A DNA stretch of 64,000 nucleotides from Yamagishiella unicocca (lineage: Eukaryota > Chlorophyta > Chlorophyceae > Chlamydomonadales > Volvocaceae), in the NCBI GenBank assembly GCA_003116995.1, contig BDSL01000036.1, positions 744,001-808,000 of the forward strand. Direction: 5' to 3'. Below, in pieces: positions 1 to 12,124 of this stretch. A model generated the notes under the pieces. That model was given only the letters and a program-made list of their open reading frames with translations, was not told the DNA's origin and ran no database searches. The first letter of the stretch is position 1. Each line of letters begins with the position of its first letter. The position numbers were made by a program, and so were the translations under genes.

Positions 1-3000
1 CAGCAGCAGCAGGCGCAGCATGGGGGCCCGTACGGCACGGCAGCAGACACCATGGGTTACGGGGATGCCGCGCCAGTGCTTGCCGACCCGCAGCCACCGC
101 TGGCGCCACCCGCTGACGTCGCTCCCGGGTCTCATCCGCTCGAAAACACCGCGTGGCTGCCGGCAGCACCGCTGTTGTATCCGCACCCACACCCACATAG
201 CGATCAACAAAACCAATTCCACAGCTCCTTTCCGCAGCAGGAGCACAACCAGCAGCAGCAGTACCACCAACATGCCTCGGCCAACGTCACAAACCAGCAA
301 GCGCAGCAGTTTTCAGCCGCTTCCGCAGATTGCTCCGGATTGGCGTCTATGGCTCAGATCTCCAACGGCGCCCCGGCCCTACCGGCGCTGGAGCCGGGAC
401 AGGAGCAGCAGCCGGCGCACGGCCAATATCAGCAGCAATACGTAAGTGAAACGGTTGGGAAGTTTGGATTGAGGCCTGGGTATCGGAGTATTTCATCTTT
501 TTGTGCGAACATTGGGAAGTGCTTGCTCGGGGAGGGCTAACGACCCATTGCGAAGCATGTTCGCGGCTTGAGCTCGTGGGTGCGCGCAAGCCTGGGGCAA
601 CATGCATGGTTGCGTCAATTAACCGCCATGCCCTCGCGTGTTTGCTGCCAATCGTGGACCATCCGGACCTGTCGCAACCGATACGTCGCCAATCGTGCTG
701 GGCGGACTGCGTTTTTGGCGCACGCAGCCCACCCAGCCCGTGCTAAGCGTGAGTACTGGCTGGGCACTCGAGTGGGAATGGGGTCCAAGGTTTCAACTGT
801 GATTCACGATTCCGTCCTTTGCTGCCATGCGCGTAGCCATGCAAGGACGTGTCTGTGTTAGGGGCACCTCCCCAGTGCTGTTGGTTGCGACAATCTCCGA
901 AGCAAAAGCGCACAAGCCCATGTGGATGCCGGTCGTGCCAGACCTGGTCACGGTTTCCTTCTCAATCCTCATTGCAGGCTGTACAGCAGCAGCGGGAAGT
1001 GGCGGCCATGGCCATGCAAGAAGCGCAGCAGCAAGCGCAGCAGCAGGCGCAGCAGCAGGCGCAGCAGCAGGCGCAGCAGCAGGCGCAGCAGCAGGCGCAG
1101 CAGCAGGCGCAGCAGCAGGCACAAAGCGCCGCCGCGGCCGCTGCGCAGCAGCAGCAGTTCCAAATGCAGCTACAATTCCAGATGCAGATGCAGCAGCAAC
1201 AACTGCAAGGTCAGCACCTGGGCACTCATGGCGCCTCGCCGGGACCGCTTGCTGCCATGCAGCAGCCCCAGGGGCCAGGACAGTTCGGCATGGTTGGCAC
1301 CGGCGTCCCGCAGCTTTCCAGCAACGGTAACGTGCAGATGCAGCACCTGCAGCACCTGCAGCAGCAACAACAGCACCTGCAGCACCTGCTGCAAAGCAAC
1401 TCTGGGGGCTTTGCTGTGGGCCCGGGGCAACTCCAGCAAGCCGGTCTGCCGCTTGGGCAGCAGCACCTGCTCCCTCACGGCAACCAGATGCAGATGCCGA
1501 ATCAGACGTTCAACACCCTGCCAACTCCGCAAGGAGCCGGGGGGCCAGTTTGGAATCCCTCGTACGGCGCCCCCGGCGGCATGGGTCTGCAACAGCATGC
1601 CACAGGGCTGGGCGTGCCGTCAGCCATGCACCCGGCGGCGCAAGGAATGCCGCTTGACTCGTCTGCGCCGGGTGCGGGCATGGGCCCCACGTCAGCAACC
1701 GGAGCCATGCTGGGCACACCCCACGGTCACTTCAGTGGAGGCCTGCCCGGCGTGAACACACATGCAAGTGGCGTTGTGGGAGGTGGAGGCGCCGCGATGA
1801 ATGTACCTCCCTTCTCGGCTGGGTTTGAGGTGGGTGCTGGCTCTTGGATGACAGACCCGTCCCTCTTCGGCGCGTCCGCCCTGGGGCCCCCGCCCACTGG
1901 CTTCCCTTCGCCGCCTCTCTTCTCCCCGCAGCTGCCGCGGCAGCCCAGCACAATGGCAGAGCTGACCAGCGGCGTAGGGGCGGGCTTCGCGGGCCCGGAC
2001 GCCCTCGGTAGCAGCGCACCAGGACTCGTCGGCGCGCCGCACCGGGGCATCAATCCCATGGGCTTTGGCGCGGCGGCGGCCACAGGGGTACGCCCGCCAG
2101 ACGGCTTTTGTGCTGGTGGCGTTGGTGGTGTCGGTGCGATGGCGCAGCAACCCTTCCCGCCGGGCCAGGTGGCGCTGCCGGCTGTGCGGACCAAGGAGGC
2201 TGCTCCGGGGTCGGCACACCACGGCGGACGCGGCGGCGTCGGCGGACGCGGCTCCGGCAACAAACACAAGTGAGTTGGAGGAGTAGCCGGATCTTTGCTG
2301 CGTGACCGCGGGAACCCGGGTTGTTCGCGAAAAGCGAAACATGGCACCGGGCCCGAGCTGCCAGGCAGTTCAGCGATGTAAGATCGTCCCGGTAGGGGCC
2401 ACCACTATCACCTCGTCCCATGCAAGACCGCGCTGATGTTGCGCTGATGTGCCGCTGTCGCATAGGATGCGAGCGCAATGCCCCCAATGCCCCAAAGATA
2501 TCGAGCTGCACTTGGAAGCCCGCCGGGTCGCTTAGAAGTTCTAACCCTGCCGGCTCCATCCTCCTTCACCGCTGCGATCCGGGCTGCAGGCTTGCGGGTG
2601 TGGCGGAGGTCGCTCACAAACGCAAGCTGGCCCGGCTGGCTGCAGCGGGCGAGGAGGCCGTGCGAGCAGCGCAGGGTGCCTACCTGGCCTCTCTCCGCCA
2701 CCAGGCCATGTCGGAGGCGGCGCAGCAGGAGGCCCTGCGCAAGACGATTGCCAGCTGGGTCCGCGGGCAGGTGAGTGCTCCGTAACCAGGACTAGGTTTA
2801 CAGTTTCGCGGCCGTTGCCGACGCATTGCATTGCTACATGGCTTCTTGATGGGCTGTGCCTGCTTTTGCAGTGAAGTATAAATGCGGACTCGTGCTTAGG
2901 GAGCCTCGTGGCTTTGCCACGTGGGCGCCTTGGTAAGCGACCCCATTCAGCCGCGCCCATTTCACCAACCATTTTGCGATAATGCATGTATCCCGCACCT

Positions 3001-6000
3001 GCAGCCCTTTATGTTTTTCATACGCGCACATAAGGCAACTTGGAATCCAAGTGGTGACACAGGTCATACCTCCAGGGGTTGTCACGGGCTTTTGCCCCAT
3101 TCCGGCGAACCTACGTTACCGTACGCTGCGCGGTGAGAACGTCCGGCCTCCCTCTCTGCAGATCTCCGAGGACGAGGTGAGCGTCAACGGCTGGCACGAC
3201 AGCCTCGACCAGATGCTGGCCGACGCGAACCGCACCCAGACCCTTACGGTGCCCTTCCTCTCCAAAGAGCGCTTGCTGCAGCTGACTCGCAGCTCTGTGG
3301 CGGCGGCGTCCTTCGCGGCGGCCGTGGCTGTGGCTGGGGCGTACGAGCCCATGCCCACCGCATACTTTCCGGCGGTTGCCGGTCTGACCGCCATGACGGG
3401 GCTGCCCCAGGCGGCCAGTGGAGGCATCGCAGCGGGTGGTCTGCCGATACCCTCCAGCGCGGAGCAGCTGGCCGCTGTCAGCAGCCTCAAGGCGCTCCTG
3501 GTGGGTGACCTCGACGCGGGCTTACTGGGGCCGGCACCGGCGGCAGCGCCAGCTGATGCTGCCGCCCCGAGCGCGGGCGCCGCGGCTGCGACTCCGCAGC
3601 CTGCGGCTCCAGCGGCTGCGGTGCTGCCGGACGCGTCGGCCGGTGGCGAGGCTCGCATTGTGGGAGCTGGGAGTGCCCCGACGGGCGGTGCAGCTGGCAT
3701 GGACGTAGACGCCGCCGCAGGGCCAGGGCCAGCCGGGGACGCCCCGGCGTGCGGCACTTCTTCCGTTGTGGCGCGGCCAGAGCACCCGCAGGAGCACGGG
3801 CGGCATCCGGGTACACAGGGATTGCAGGCTCAGCCACAGGCGCCCTTGGAGCAGGGCGGGGGCCAACCCGCGCCCGACGTTGAAATGACAGACGTGGCTG
3901 TGCCGTCTATCGGGGCGCCGGCTTCTGGTGGCGAATCCGGCCAAGATGCCGCCGCCGCTGCCGCATCGGCGGCAGCAGCAATTGGGACGGGCGCACCAGC
4001 CGCTGCTGCGGCGATGGCGGACCCAACCCAGCAGGCTGCTCCTACACTCAGCGCTGCCGAGCCACCCGCCGACGCGTTGCTCTCGGAGCGCCCTTCTTGC
4101 CCCCAGCCTCCTCCGCTGGCGCGCGTCCAGCCGCCAGGACCGGTGGGCTGTGCAGCGACGGTGGCGTGCGCGGGCGGCGCGCGCAGCTGGTCCTTCGCCG
4201 ACCCGCACCTCACGCGACACGGTGTGCGCACAGCGCTCGAGTCCCTCCGCGAGGTGGCGGCGCTGTGCCCTCCCGTAGCCAACATGGCGACAAGCAAGCT
4301 GGTGGAGACGGTGAGGGCCGCAGGCAGGGGACATGTCGCTGGGGGTCATGTCCCTGGGTGTAGGGGCCATGTCCCCGGGTGTGGTGTGAGACCCAGACGC
4401 CAGCTGGCGTTGCGGCGCGGCCGCCTGCAGCGAGGGCAGGGAGCGTCTCAATTGGGATTGGGTGCTCGCGTGCGTGTGCCTGTAGCCTCCCAAGACTGCT
4501 GCTGCCTTTGCCAGCTGCACACCCCTTTATTTGTTGGCAAGACACCGTGTCTGGACTGGTGGTGACCTCTTCGAGAACGTGACGTCGCCAGGATCAGCCG
4601 CCTGCTCCCTGCCCTGACAGGCACCCGCGCGTCATGCCGCCCCCTTGCTCGCACGCGCGTCCTGACTGGTCCCGCGCAGCACACCATGCATACCCCCGGG
4701 GTATCTTCCCATCGCGCCACCACTGACCCAACACAACACAACACCGCTGCGCGCGCCCCTTGAGCAGGTCAAGCAGTACACCTCGCACCCGCACCCAGCG
4801 GTCTCCGGCCTGGCATCAGACGTCCTCAAGCGCTGGCGCGGCACCCTCATACACCGCCTGCGCTCCATGTCAGACTCGCGCTGCTACCAGGACCCCGTAG
4901 CTGCCCTAGAAGCCAAGATCCAGGCAAACGAGATTGTTTTCCCGAACTGGAACGAGCTGCTGGGAGTGCCGCGCGGCAGCGCCACAGTGGAAGGGATGAC
5001 CCCATCAGCACCCACCACTCACCCCCCCGCCGGCCCCGTGACGGCCTTCACGCCGTCCGCTGCGCCAGGACCGGCCGGCGTCGGCGGCTCCTTCGCCCCT
5101 GGGGCCGCCGCCTACTCGCTCGCAGCGACACCGCCTGCGACTGGCGACAGCCACCTGTACAGTCTTGCCGCGACGCCCGCGCTGACCCTCGCTGCTGGCA
5201 CACCGGCGACGTCGACCCCTGCTGGCACACCGGCCGCCGGTCCTGCTGCTTGCGGCCCCGGAATCCAAGCCGCGACCTCCACCGCGCCTGACGCATCGCG
5301 TGGCCTGTTCGACGCAGCCTCAGCGGTGGTGAGCGGCCCGGTTTCGTTTCCCACGCCCCAGCTGTTCGGCCGGCATGGCGCCTCGGCGGTGTTGCCCCCG
5401 CTGGCCCCTCCCTTGCCAGCTCCGGGGTTGTTGGCACCGCCGCCGGTGGCTTCAGGCCCGATACCTCACGCGGGTACGCCGCAGGTGGCTCCAATGGCAG
5501 CGGTGCTAACGCATATCACGGCGGTCGCGCCTCCAGCAGGTCCAGCAGCGCCTGCGGCGGCGGCAGCCCCCGCGCCTTCACCCCGTGCGCCGCCTGCGCC
5601 GTCATTTGCCTTGCCGGGGACAACGGCAGCGCCAATCCTGGCGCCGCCGCCGGCACTGGCTACTGGCAGGGGCACTGCCGGCGTGACACCCGTAGCGCAG
5701 GGACCTCCGCCACAGCTCCCGGCCGCTCTGCCCATCTTGCCGCAGCCCACAGCGGAGGTGGCGGCGCTGCTGGCGGCTTCGGCGCAGAGTCTTGCGGCGC
5801 AGGTGCGGCCCGGCGGCGCCGCTGGCGGCAGCGGAGCGCCCTCGCCGCTGAGCTTCTCTTCCGCGCAGCTGAACCAGCTGCAGGCCCTGGCCGCCAGCAC
5901 CGCAACCTACCTGACCGCATCGCGCAACGCGGCGGCCGCGGCCGCCACCAGCGGCACCGCTGCGGCCTCCTCGAGCGCAGCTGTGGCGGCATCCGCGCTC

Positions 6001-6888
6001 CAAAACATGCAGCAGCAGTACCGCCAACTGCAGCAGGGCCTCGGCCTGAACCTCGGGCTGGGAGCAAGTGGCGCGGGCGCAGTGCCCCCAAGACCGTTGT
6101 TCATGCCGCCCGCTGCGGGCTCCCAGCCGCCGCAACCTCAGCAGCAGCCTTGGCCAATGGGCTGGGCCACCATGCCCACCCAGGCGCCCATCGCCACGCA
6201 GCCGCTGCAGATTCAGCCCTTGCAGCTGCAGCCCTCCCTACAGCCCTCCCTGCAGCCCTCCAGGTTCTTGCCGAGTCTGCAGCCGCCTGCGGCCACGGCG
6301 CAGCAGCTGGCGGTACCCGTGGTCCCCACCGCGGCTCCGATGCCGGCTGCTGCTAATGCGGGCCTGGCTGTATTGGGGCCATCGGCAGGTGCACCGAAAT
6401 CCACAGCGGCGCAGCTGCTTGACAGTCAGGCCCTTCTAGACGCGGCTGCTGCCCCGGCTGAGGCGCCGCCCGCGCTTCCCGGCAGTGACGCAGCCGTCGC
6501 GAGCACTGCTTGCGACGCTGTAGCTACCGCTGCTCCGGGCGGCGTGCAGGCGGCGGGAGGAGAAGGGTCTGAAGCGGGAGTTGGGTCGCTACCGGCGATT
6601 GGTGAGGCGGTGGTTCGCAACGCTATTGGCGGTGATGACGCAGCACGGGCGAACGTCTCGGATGGAACGACTGCCGTCGAGGACGTGGGCGCAAGCGATG
6701 CCAGGGTGTCCGAAGGGTCTGCAACAGAGGACTTGAATAGGTCTGCGAGCAAGCAGTTGCCGCCGCACGATGCTGCTGCAGCAGCAGATGACGACGCGGG
6801 CGGGGAGGCGCGTGGCGGCAGCGGCACCGCCGCCGCCGGTGAGGATGCCGCCGCCGGTGCGGAAGCAGGTGCACCCGCCAGCGCGTAG
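1..6888 (+). CDS. Gln/Ala-rich protein with TFIIS N-terminal (Med26-type) domain, 5' partial
   Basis: Five exons fit: <1-441, 978-2269, 2590-2770, 3162-4310 and 4768-6888. All junctions are GT-AG and keep phase, giving at least 1727 residues. The frame is open at base 1, so the start lies outside the window. The first two exons are Gln-rich, with a QQQA repeat. Exon 3 and the start of exon 4 look helical (HKRKLARLAAAGEEAVRAA; GWHDSLDQMLADANR). The end of exon 4 and start of exon 5, about residues 985-1050, match the TFIIS N-terminal four-helix fold: SLREVAALCPP, then SKLVETVKQYTSHPHPAVSG, then LASDVLKRWRG. In TFIIS, elongin A and Med26 this fold binds partners of the RNA polymerase II machinery, so a nuclear transcription role is inferred. 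The remaining 650 residues are Ala/Pro/Gln-rich and probably disordered. No zinc ribbon is visible, so it is not TFIIS itself. Identity within the superfamily is unknown. Confidence 0.85.
1023..1122 (+). repeat. 12-bp coding repeat (caggcgcagcag)
   Basis: About eight near-perfect tandem copies of a 12-bp unit encode (QQQA)n near the start of exon 2 of the TFIIS-N gene. The other frames and the opposite strand also stay open through it, which makes spurious ORFs. It is likely length-variable. Confidence 0.9.
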
Positions 6889-7637
6889 GCGACCAGGGCG
6901 CTGATGACGGCGTCGCCTGCGGCATTAGGATTGTCCTGGGTTGCGAATATGATTGAGGGCGGTGTCGATGGGGTGACGAGTCGTGAGGTGGCATGTGGCG
7001 GCAAGGGCGACCGTCCGGGATGCTGAGCGCTCTGGCTGAGGGGTTGAGCGGCGGGCACCGTTGCCGTACGGAAGCTGCCGAGCAGCTGAGGGCACACCTC
7101 TACGTTGCCGCAATTGACATTGGGCAGTGGCGGGAGGGAGGCAATGCGTTTGTGCGTTTGTTTAGAGTTCAGAGCTAGGGTTGCCGACTCTAAATACCAC
7201 CTCAGGGTGACAGGTATATAAGGCGTGCGGCCGATGGATTTGCAGCGAGCGAGGCCGCTGCTTAGTACACCTTCAGGAATCCACGTTAGGTGCCTTCACC
7301 GGAAATTACGCGCAGAGTACGGGGACCCGTCCCTCAGCAGCTACTAGCGCTGTACCCGATGCAGTGAGTGGCGGACTTGAGGGTAGAGGTAGGGGCTCCT
7401 TACTAACAACAGTGACATTGACGTGTTCTTAGTCGGTTATTAACGACTGGCGCCGATGCGGGCCCATGCTTCCGGGTGTTTTTTCCATGTACTGTGCAAA
7501 AGGACCAACCTTTTGGTGGGGGCAGCAGGAAAAGGAAAAAGGACGGCTGCCTTACGAACCTTGCATCATATGCGCCCGCTGGCTGTGCATTCCGCATGTG
7601 GCCAATGCTCGCTGAGCAAGGCAGGCTTTGACATGGT

Positions 7638-7642
7638 TGTAA
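7638..7642 (+). terminator. TGTAA polyadenylation signal of the TFIIS-N gene
   Basis: First TGTAA found downstream of the stop at 6888. TGTAA is the usual poly(A) signal in Chlamydomonas-type algae. A 3' UTR of about 750 bases would be ordinary for this group. Confidence 0.5.
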
Positions 7643-7878
7643 CATGCATACATGGGTTTACACGACAGAACATCCAAACAAACATTTCTAGAGTGTTTCT
7701 GCTCTACGACAACAGCCCTGGGTATGTGGACGACCCTTTCCAGTAGTGGGCGCTTCGCTAAAATGACAGACTACTGCAGGACTAAGGAAGCACGACGGCA
7801 TTCTTATCCCCCCCAACCGACTATGCCTTCGTCACGTGTATTCTCACACAATCCTACTAGTCGCATCCGAGACTACGT

Positions 7879-7883
7879 TTACA
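7879..7883 (-). terminator. TGTAA polyadenylation signal, possibly of the BTB gene
   Basis: Reverse-strand TGTAA about 1 kb after the BTB stop codon. I found no nearer copy, so the assignment is tentative. Confidence 0.35.
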
Positions 7884-8224
7884 AACTATCACCCTCACGC
7901 GAGCCGCCTGACAACAAACATACTTCCAAACAGGTAAGCCAAGAAGGCAAGGGGGTCGTCAGATAGCAACCAGAAATATGGTAAAACGGCAGGTAGAAGC
8001 AGACGAGCTGGACTTCCTTCCCATTCGCAGGGTGCCCGTCCATCCAAAATGTAATCCACTTAACACCCCGCGGACAATCAGCTCGCAACAACAGTAGTTA
8101 TTTTTGCACAGGTTTTGCAGGTTTCAAACATGGCTCTTCTCGTCAGCGAAAGAGAGAGGAGCATAGGGTATCCGTACAGCCCGCAAGTACATGACGGCCA
8201 CACGTGCGGTGTGACGTACGACAC

Positions 8225-8262
8225 ACTGGTATCGAAGTAGTACTGGTATCGTACTGGTATCG
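8225..8262. repeat. Short tandem repeat (tactggtatcg)
   Basis: Two exact 11-bp copies (8241-8262) and one imperfect copy (8225-8234) lie in non-coding sequence. A related run of ggtaccggtaccggt occurs at 9010-9025. Confidence 0.7.
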
Positions 8263-8890
8263 TACGGGTACGCGTTTTTCCTTTCTTAAAACGGGTATCA
8301 CAGCAGGGGGCGCTGCTGGGTGAGGCGCTGGATACTGTACAACAGGGGACCACTTCCCTCGCATTGAATGTCATTCACGCTCGTCCAGGATCGAATGAGA
8401 CACGCGCGCCAAAATTCACATCCAGTACGTATACGTTGCCAGCACTATGGTAGTTACGGCCTGGCCCGGCATTGGAACCTTGGGAAAGGGGAAGCAAACA
8501 AACGAATGAACACCCCCACCGCTCTCACTCATTGTAGCTGGCCAGTTAAAGGAATGAATACACGCCAAGCAGCGTATACAGTAAGTACACGGGAAATCAA
8601 TGACACGTAGTTTCGGATTCGCACGACGGGGAACAGAGCTATTGGGCCCCATCCACCTGCACGGTCCTGAAGTATAGTACTACTTATTCCTGAATGCCTT
8701 TCACTGGGTACACTCGCTCAGCTCCGACGTAGGTGTACCCAGCACCCGTCCGTTCGCGCGGGCGACGGGCACTGATCAGTCAGTCAGCAGGCCGCTGTCG
8801 CCGCGCGCGGGGGCGCTGTGGCGCGCAGCTACTCTCGTCCCGAACCAAACAGACCACACGGCGGCGGCACGACCTCCGCGGCTCCTGCCC

Positions 8891-11459
8891 TTACCAGCCG
8901 GCTTGCACGTGACCCTGCGCGGTAAACAAAGGCCCAGCACCGTCATGCACTTGACATGACCATGTATATGTCGGGATTGCGTGCAGATACCAGTAGTCGT
9001 TTCCCCTCTTGGTACCGGTACCGGTCCCGGCGCCGGTATCACGGGTGTTGTACGCTGAATGGCTTTCCCCCGCCCAACTCAACCCCGCGTCCACCTTTCC
9101 AAGGAGCCGAGCTCGCCTACAACTCCCACCAACCCCACCACCATCACCACCATCCGCTATCCCCCGATACTCACCAGCAGAGGCTCCGGCTGTAGCGGCA
9201 GTCCAGCCGCGCCACCAGCCAGCGCCACGGCAAACGGCGCCCCCGGCCAATAAGCATTCACCACCTGGTGCTGGTGCTGGTGGTGCTGGTGCTGGTGGTG
9301 CTGGTTCTGCTGCTGCTGGTGCTGCTGGGGGTGTTGCTCCTGGAACGGCTGCGGCTGGGCCGCTTGATGCTGTTGCTGCTGCGGTTCGACAGGCAGCAGC
9401 GGCGGGGCTGCGCCTTGTTGAGCCAAGGCGGCAGCAGGACCAGCCGCGGCAACCACCACGGGCACAATGCGGGGAGCGCCGCCAGCCGCACCGCCGACAC
9501 CGGCATGGCCGCCCCACGCGTGTGGTGCCCGGGAGCTTCCTCCACCCTTGGCACCGGTGCCAGCGCCTTCCGAGGCTGCGGCGGCTGCCGGCAGCGGCTT
9601 TGGGATGGCCCCCAATATCAACTCCACGAATAGCTCCGCCGGCAGCACACGGGACACCCGCGCCAGCAGCTCGCGGTGGGCTTCGGCCTGCAAGAGGTAC
9701 GGACACCACCCGGACAGGAGCCGTGAGGATCAGGGGAGTGGGGCGAGGAGGATCCTCAACCCCCCGGCCTGCAGCAGCAGGACCCGGCAAGTCATTTCGG
9801 AATGAAGGGGCGCGGAGCCCGGGTGAGGTCCATCGAGGCGCAACGATGCAAAAAGCCGATAGCCGTCAGGCACAGAGATACGAGGAGTGACGAGGAGCAG
9901 TACTCACCCCACTCACCCCGCCCCCGGGTCCGGTCCCCCAACCCCTCCCCGTCACGCACGCAGCTCTAAACCCACTCCTCCTACAGCCCGTGTTTCTGCA
10001 GACTACCACCGTACTCCAAGGGGCAACTACTGCAGTGCAGGAGGGCCCGGGACATGCAACAAATGAAGTGCACCTGAACACGTGCGTCATGTGCTGCGTG
10101 GAGGGGACTACCAGTAACCGTAGCAACACGGCCCACAGGGTCACCCATACCGGTAACACCCCACCAACCCACCAACAGGTGCACCCACCTGGAGGTCCCA
10201 GTCGAAGAACCGCCGGCCCAGCAGTGTCGCCGTACCCTCCACAAGCTCGTCCAGCTCCAGCCGTACAGCCAGCTCCAGGCAGCGCACGACCCAATGCACC
10301 GTTGCGGTCGAGGCGCCGGCGGCGGCACCCGAGCGCGGGAGCGGCGACTGTGGCGGCGGCAGCTGCAGGTACTCCGCGGCCTCAGTGGGTGAGGCGCACG
10401 TGGCGAGGCGAGGCAGCACGTGGCCCACAGCGAAGGCGGCGCAGCGGTGGATGATGTGCGGGCAGTGGTACTTGTCAGCCAGGCCCAGTAGCGGCAGGAA
10501 GCTGCGTTGAGGGAGGGGCGGCGGCGGCAGCGGTCGGGCCAGGGCCCAGGGCAGGTGAGGGGCCGATGAGGGGCCAACCAGGAGGGCCCACTTTGGTGGG
10601 TGTATTGGGGTGCGGCTATTAGGGTTCGTGGGGCATCGTGGCAACGCGCGAAATGACATGCGCTGAACTGCGCTGCGGAGGGTTGGTAAGGATCCATGAC
10701 CAACTGCCCAAGGATCCATGACAAACTGCCCAAGTCCCTTCTCGGCTTCGCGATGCGTGACGCACCACGGGGCATCCATTGTTGAGCCGTGAGGGCGATC
10801 CGTGTGGCTGCAAGCCGGATACATGCAAGATAGCAGCGGCATGAGGTCCGAGGCTGTGTCCGTAAGGGTGATGGCGACAGCGGGCGTCGGTTGCGCGGAT
10901 GCGTCCGATGAATCCTGGTCGAGGGCAGGGGGGAGTCCGGCACAGGCGCGTCGTCGTATGGGCAGGTAGCGGGCAGAGTGGAGATAATGTTGTGCGTGTA
11001 AAAAATCAAATGGAGGATATAATGGTTGCAGCTAGAACCTGGAGGCGATTCAAAGTGACACGTGCAAGGTTGGCCAAGACGGGCGCTTTAGTAGTTAGCC
11101 CGGCCCACCCGCCGCCCGTTCCCAGGTCGAGTTAGCTATCGCGTGGCCTGCACACAACTGAGTGAGCCGTTTTAAAAACTTATAACATAAGCTTTAGTGA
11201 ACAAACGGCATACCCCGCAACTTACCAGATGCTCCTCACTGGCGGCAATTAGGTCGTGAAAGAGGCTGCTCCACATCTCCAACACGACGCGGTGCAGCCA
11301 TAAAAGCTGGCCATCACTGGTTAGGACACGTACATCCGCCCTTGCGCCAAGGGGGCCGTCACGGGAGAAAAGTTCCTCTGGCCGCCGCATTCCGAAAGCC
11401 CGCGCGGACTTGGGTGCCGGTGAGATGGACAGGGGGCGCATAGGAGCGGCCATCGACAT
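8891..11459 (-). CDS. BTB/POZ domain protein
   Basis: Five exons on the minus strand: 11459-11226, 10914-10766, 10501-10189, 9687-9175 and 8914-8891. Donors are GTAAGT, GTGCGT, GTGGGT and GTGAGT, phases all agree, and the product is about 410 residues. Residues 33 to about 150 form a BTB fold: GARADVRVLTSDGQLLWLHR, VVLEMWSSLFHDL, then PAVAITLTDTASDLMPLLSC, then FLPLLGLADKYHCPHIIHRC. The middle segment appears only after splicing. BTB domains dimerise and often bring substrates to cullin-3 ubiquitin ligases; that role is inferred here. The C-terminal part is Ala/Gly-rich, then Gln/His-rich (HQHQHHQHQH). No MATH, Kelch or NPH3 domain is seen. The last exon of eight codons is the weakest part of the model. 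Either of two Met codons near 11459 could be the start. Confidence 0.85.
9266..9345. repeat. Trinucleotide-rich (ctg/tgg) tract encoding Gln/His
   Basis: Microsatellite-like ctggtg/ctgctg tract inside exon 4 of the BTB gene. On the coding strand it reads as alternating Gln and His. Confidence 0.85.
10688..10735. repeat. Direct duplication in BTB intron 2
   Basis: Two adjacent copies of about 22 bases (aaggatccatgaccaactgc and one near-copy) within the 10765-10502 intron. Confidence 0.75.
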
Positions 11460-12124
11460 TTTGGTCCCTACGATTGATTAGAAAGACGTATCTCGCGGCA
11501 CCCTTCGCACGTAGGAGAGGCTCCGGACTAGATGCGGTCGAGTTCTAGCGCAGTGCAACAACAGTAGCATGTAAGAGCTGCATCAAGCCGGTATCAGAAC
11601 ACTTCAGAAATCCGGCTATGGCTGCGCGCGGTTTATGTAGTTCACGGATTCCCGCGCTTCGCTCGCGTTTCGGCTGTCCAAAGGACAATCTCCTTGGACA
11701 TCGCTTTCCTGGTACGAAGGCAAGCATTCAAACACACGTTTTCATCCAGTGACAGCGCATGCGTTCACGAATGCTGACGGACTTCATACGAAAACTGTGG
11801 CCTCATGGCCCATTCATCGACGAAATACCGCCGCAAACGTGTGGGGCTTTAGGACTGCATGTGCTGGTCATTACTCGTCGACCAAGCGTCTCCTTAGTGG
11901 GCCAGCAATGGAAACAGTAGGGGCTTGGCTGCGGCAGTTGGTGGCGGTTTCACCGTTGCGCCGTTGCAGGCTAGACGCCACTTTCTCAAACTGCGCCTAC
12001 CACCCCGCCACCACCTTTCTCCCGCAGGTGAGGTGCCTTGCACTTTCAGCCCTACCAGGAGCGCCTGCGGTCACAGATAAGGGCGCAGCGGAATCACCAT
12101 TGTAGTACAGGGTGGCAGCAGAAC
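11460..12124. other. Divergent intergenic region between BTB and ASCH genes
   Basis: The two genes point away from each other, so both promoters should lie here. I see no clear TATA box. The ORF at 11749-12105 has no family resemblance and could be 5' leader. A pyrimidine-rich acceptor-like site at 12001-12027 leaves open an upstream non-coding exon of the ASCH gene. Confidence 0.4.

Larger units (their letters stand above)
6889..8890. other. 3' UTR of TFIIS-N gene plus intergenic region
   Basis: No convincing coding exon is seen. The first 750 bases are probably the 3' UTR of the upstream gene, ending near TGTAA at 7638-7642. A TATA-like TATATAAG lies at 7215-7222 without a clear gene after it. 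The right part, 7880-8890, is probably the 3' UTR of the BTB gene on the other strand (TGTAA at 7883-7879). Short ORFs here have no coding-like composition. Confidence 0.5.

Noticed and set aside
849..977. N-terminal extension of the ORF that contains exon 2 of the TFIIS-N gene
   Set aside because: The sequence before 978 reads as an intron ending attgcag, and exon 1 joins in phase at 978. The first 43 codons are not coding-like.
7215..7222. TATATAAG as promoter of a new plus-strand gene
   Set aside because: No credible coding exon follows within the next 1.5 kb, and it lies in the presumed 3' UTR of the upstream gene.
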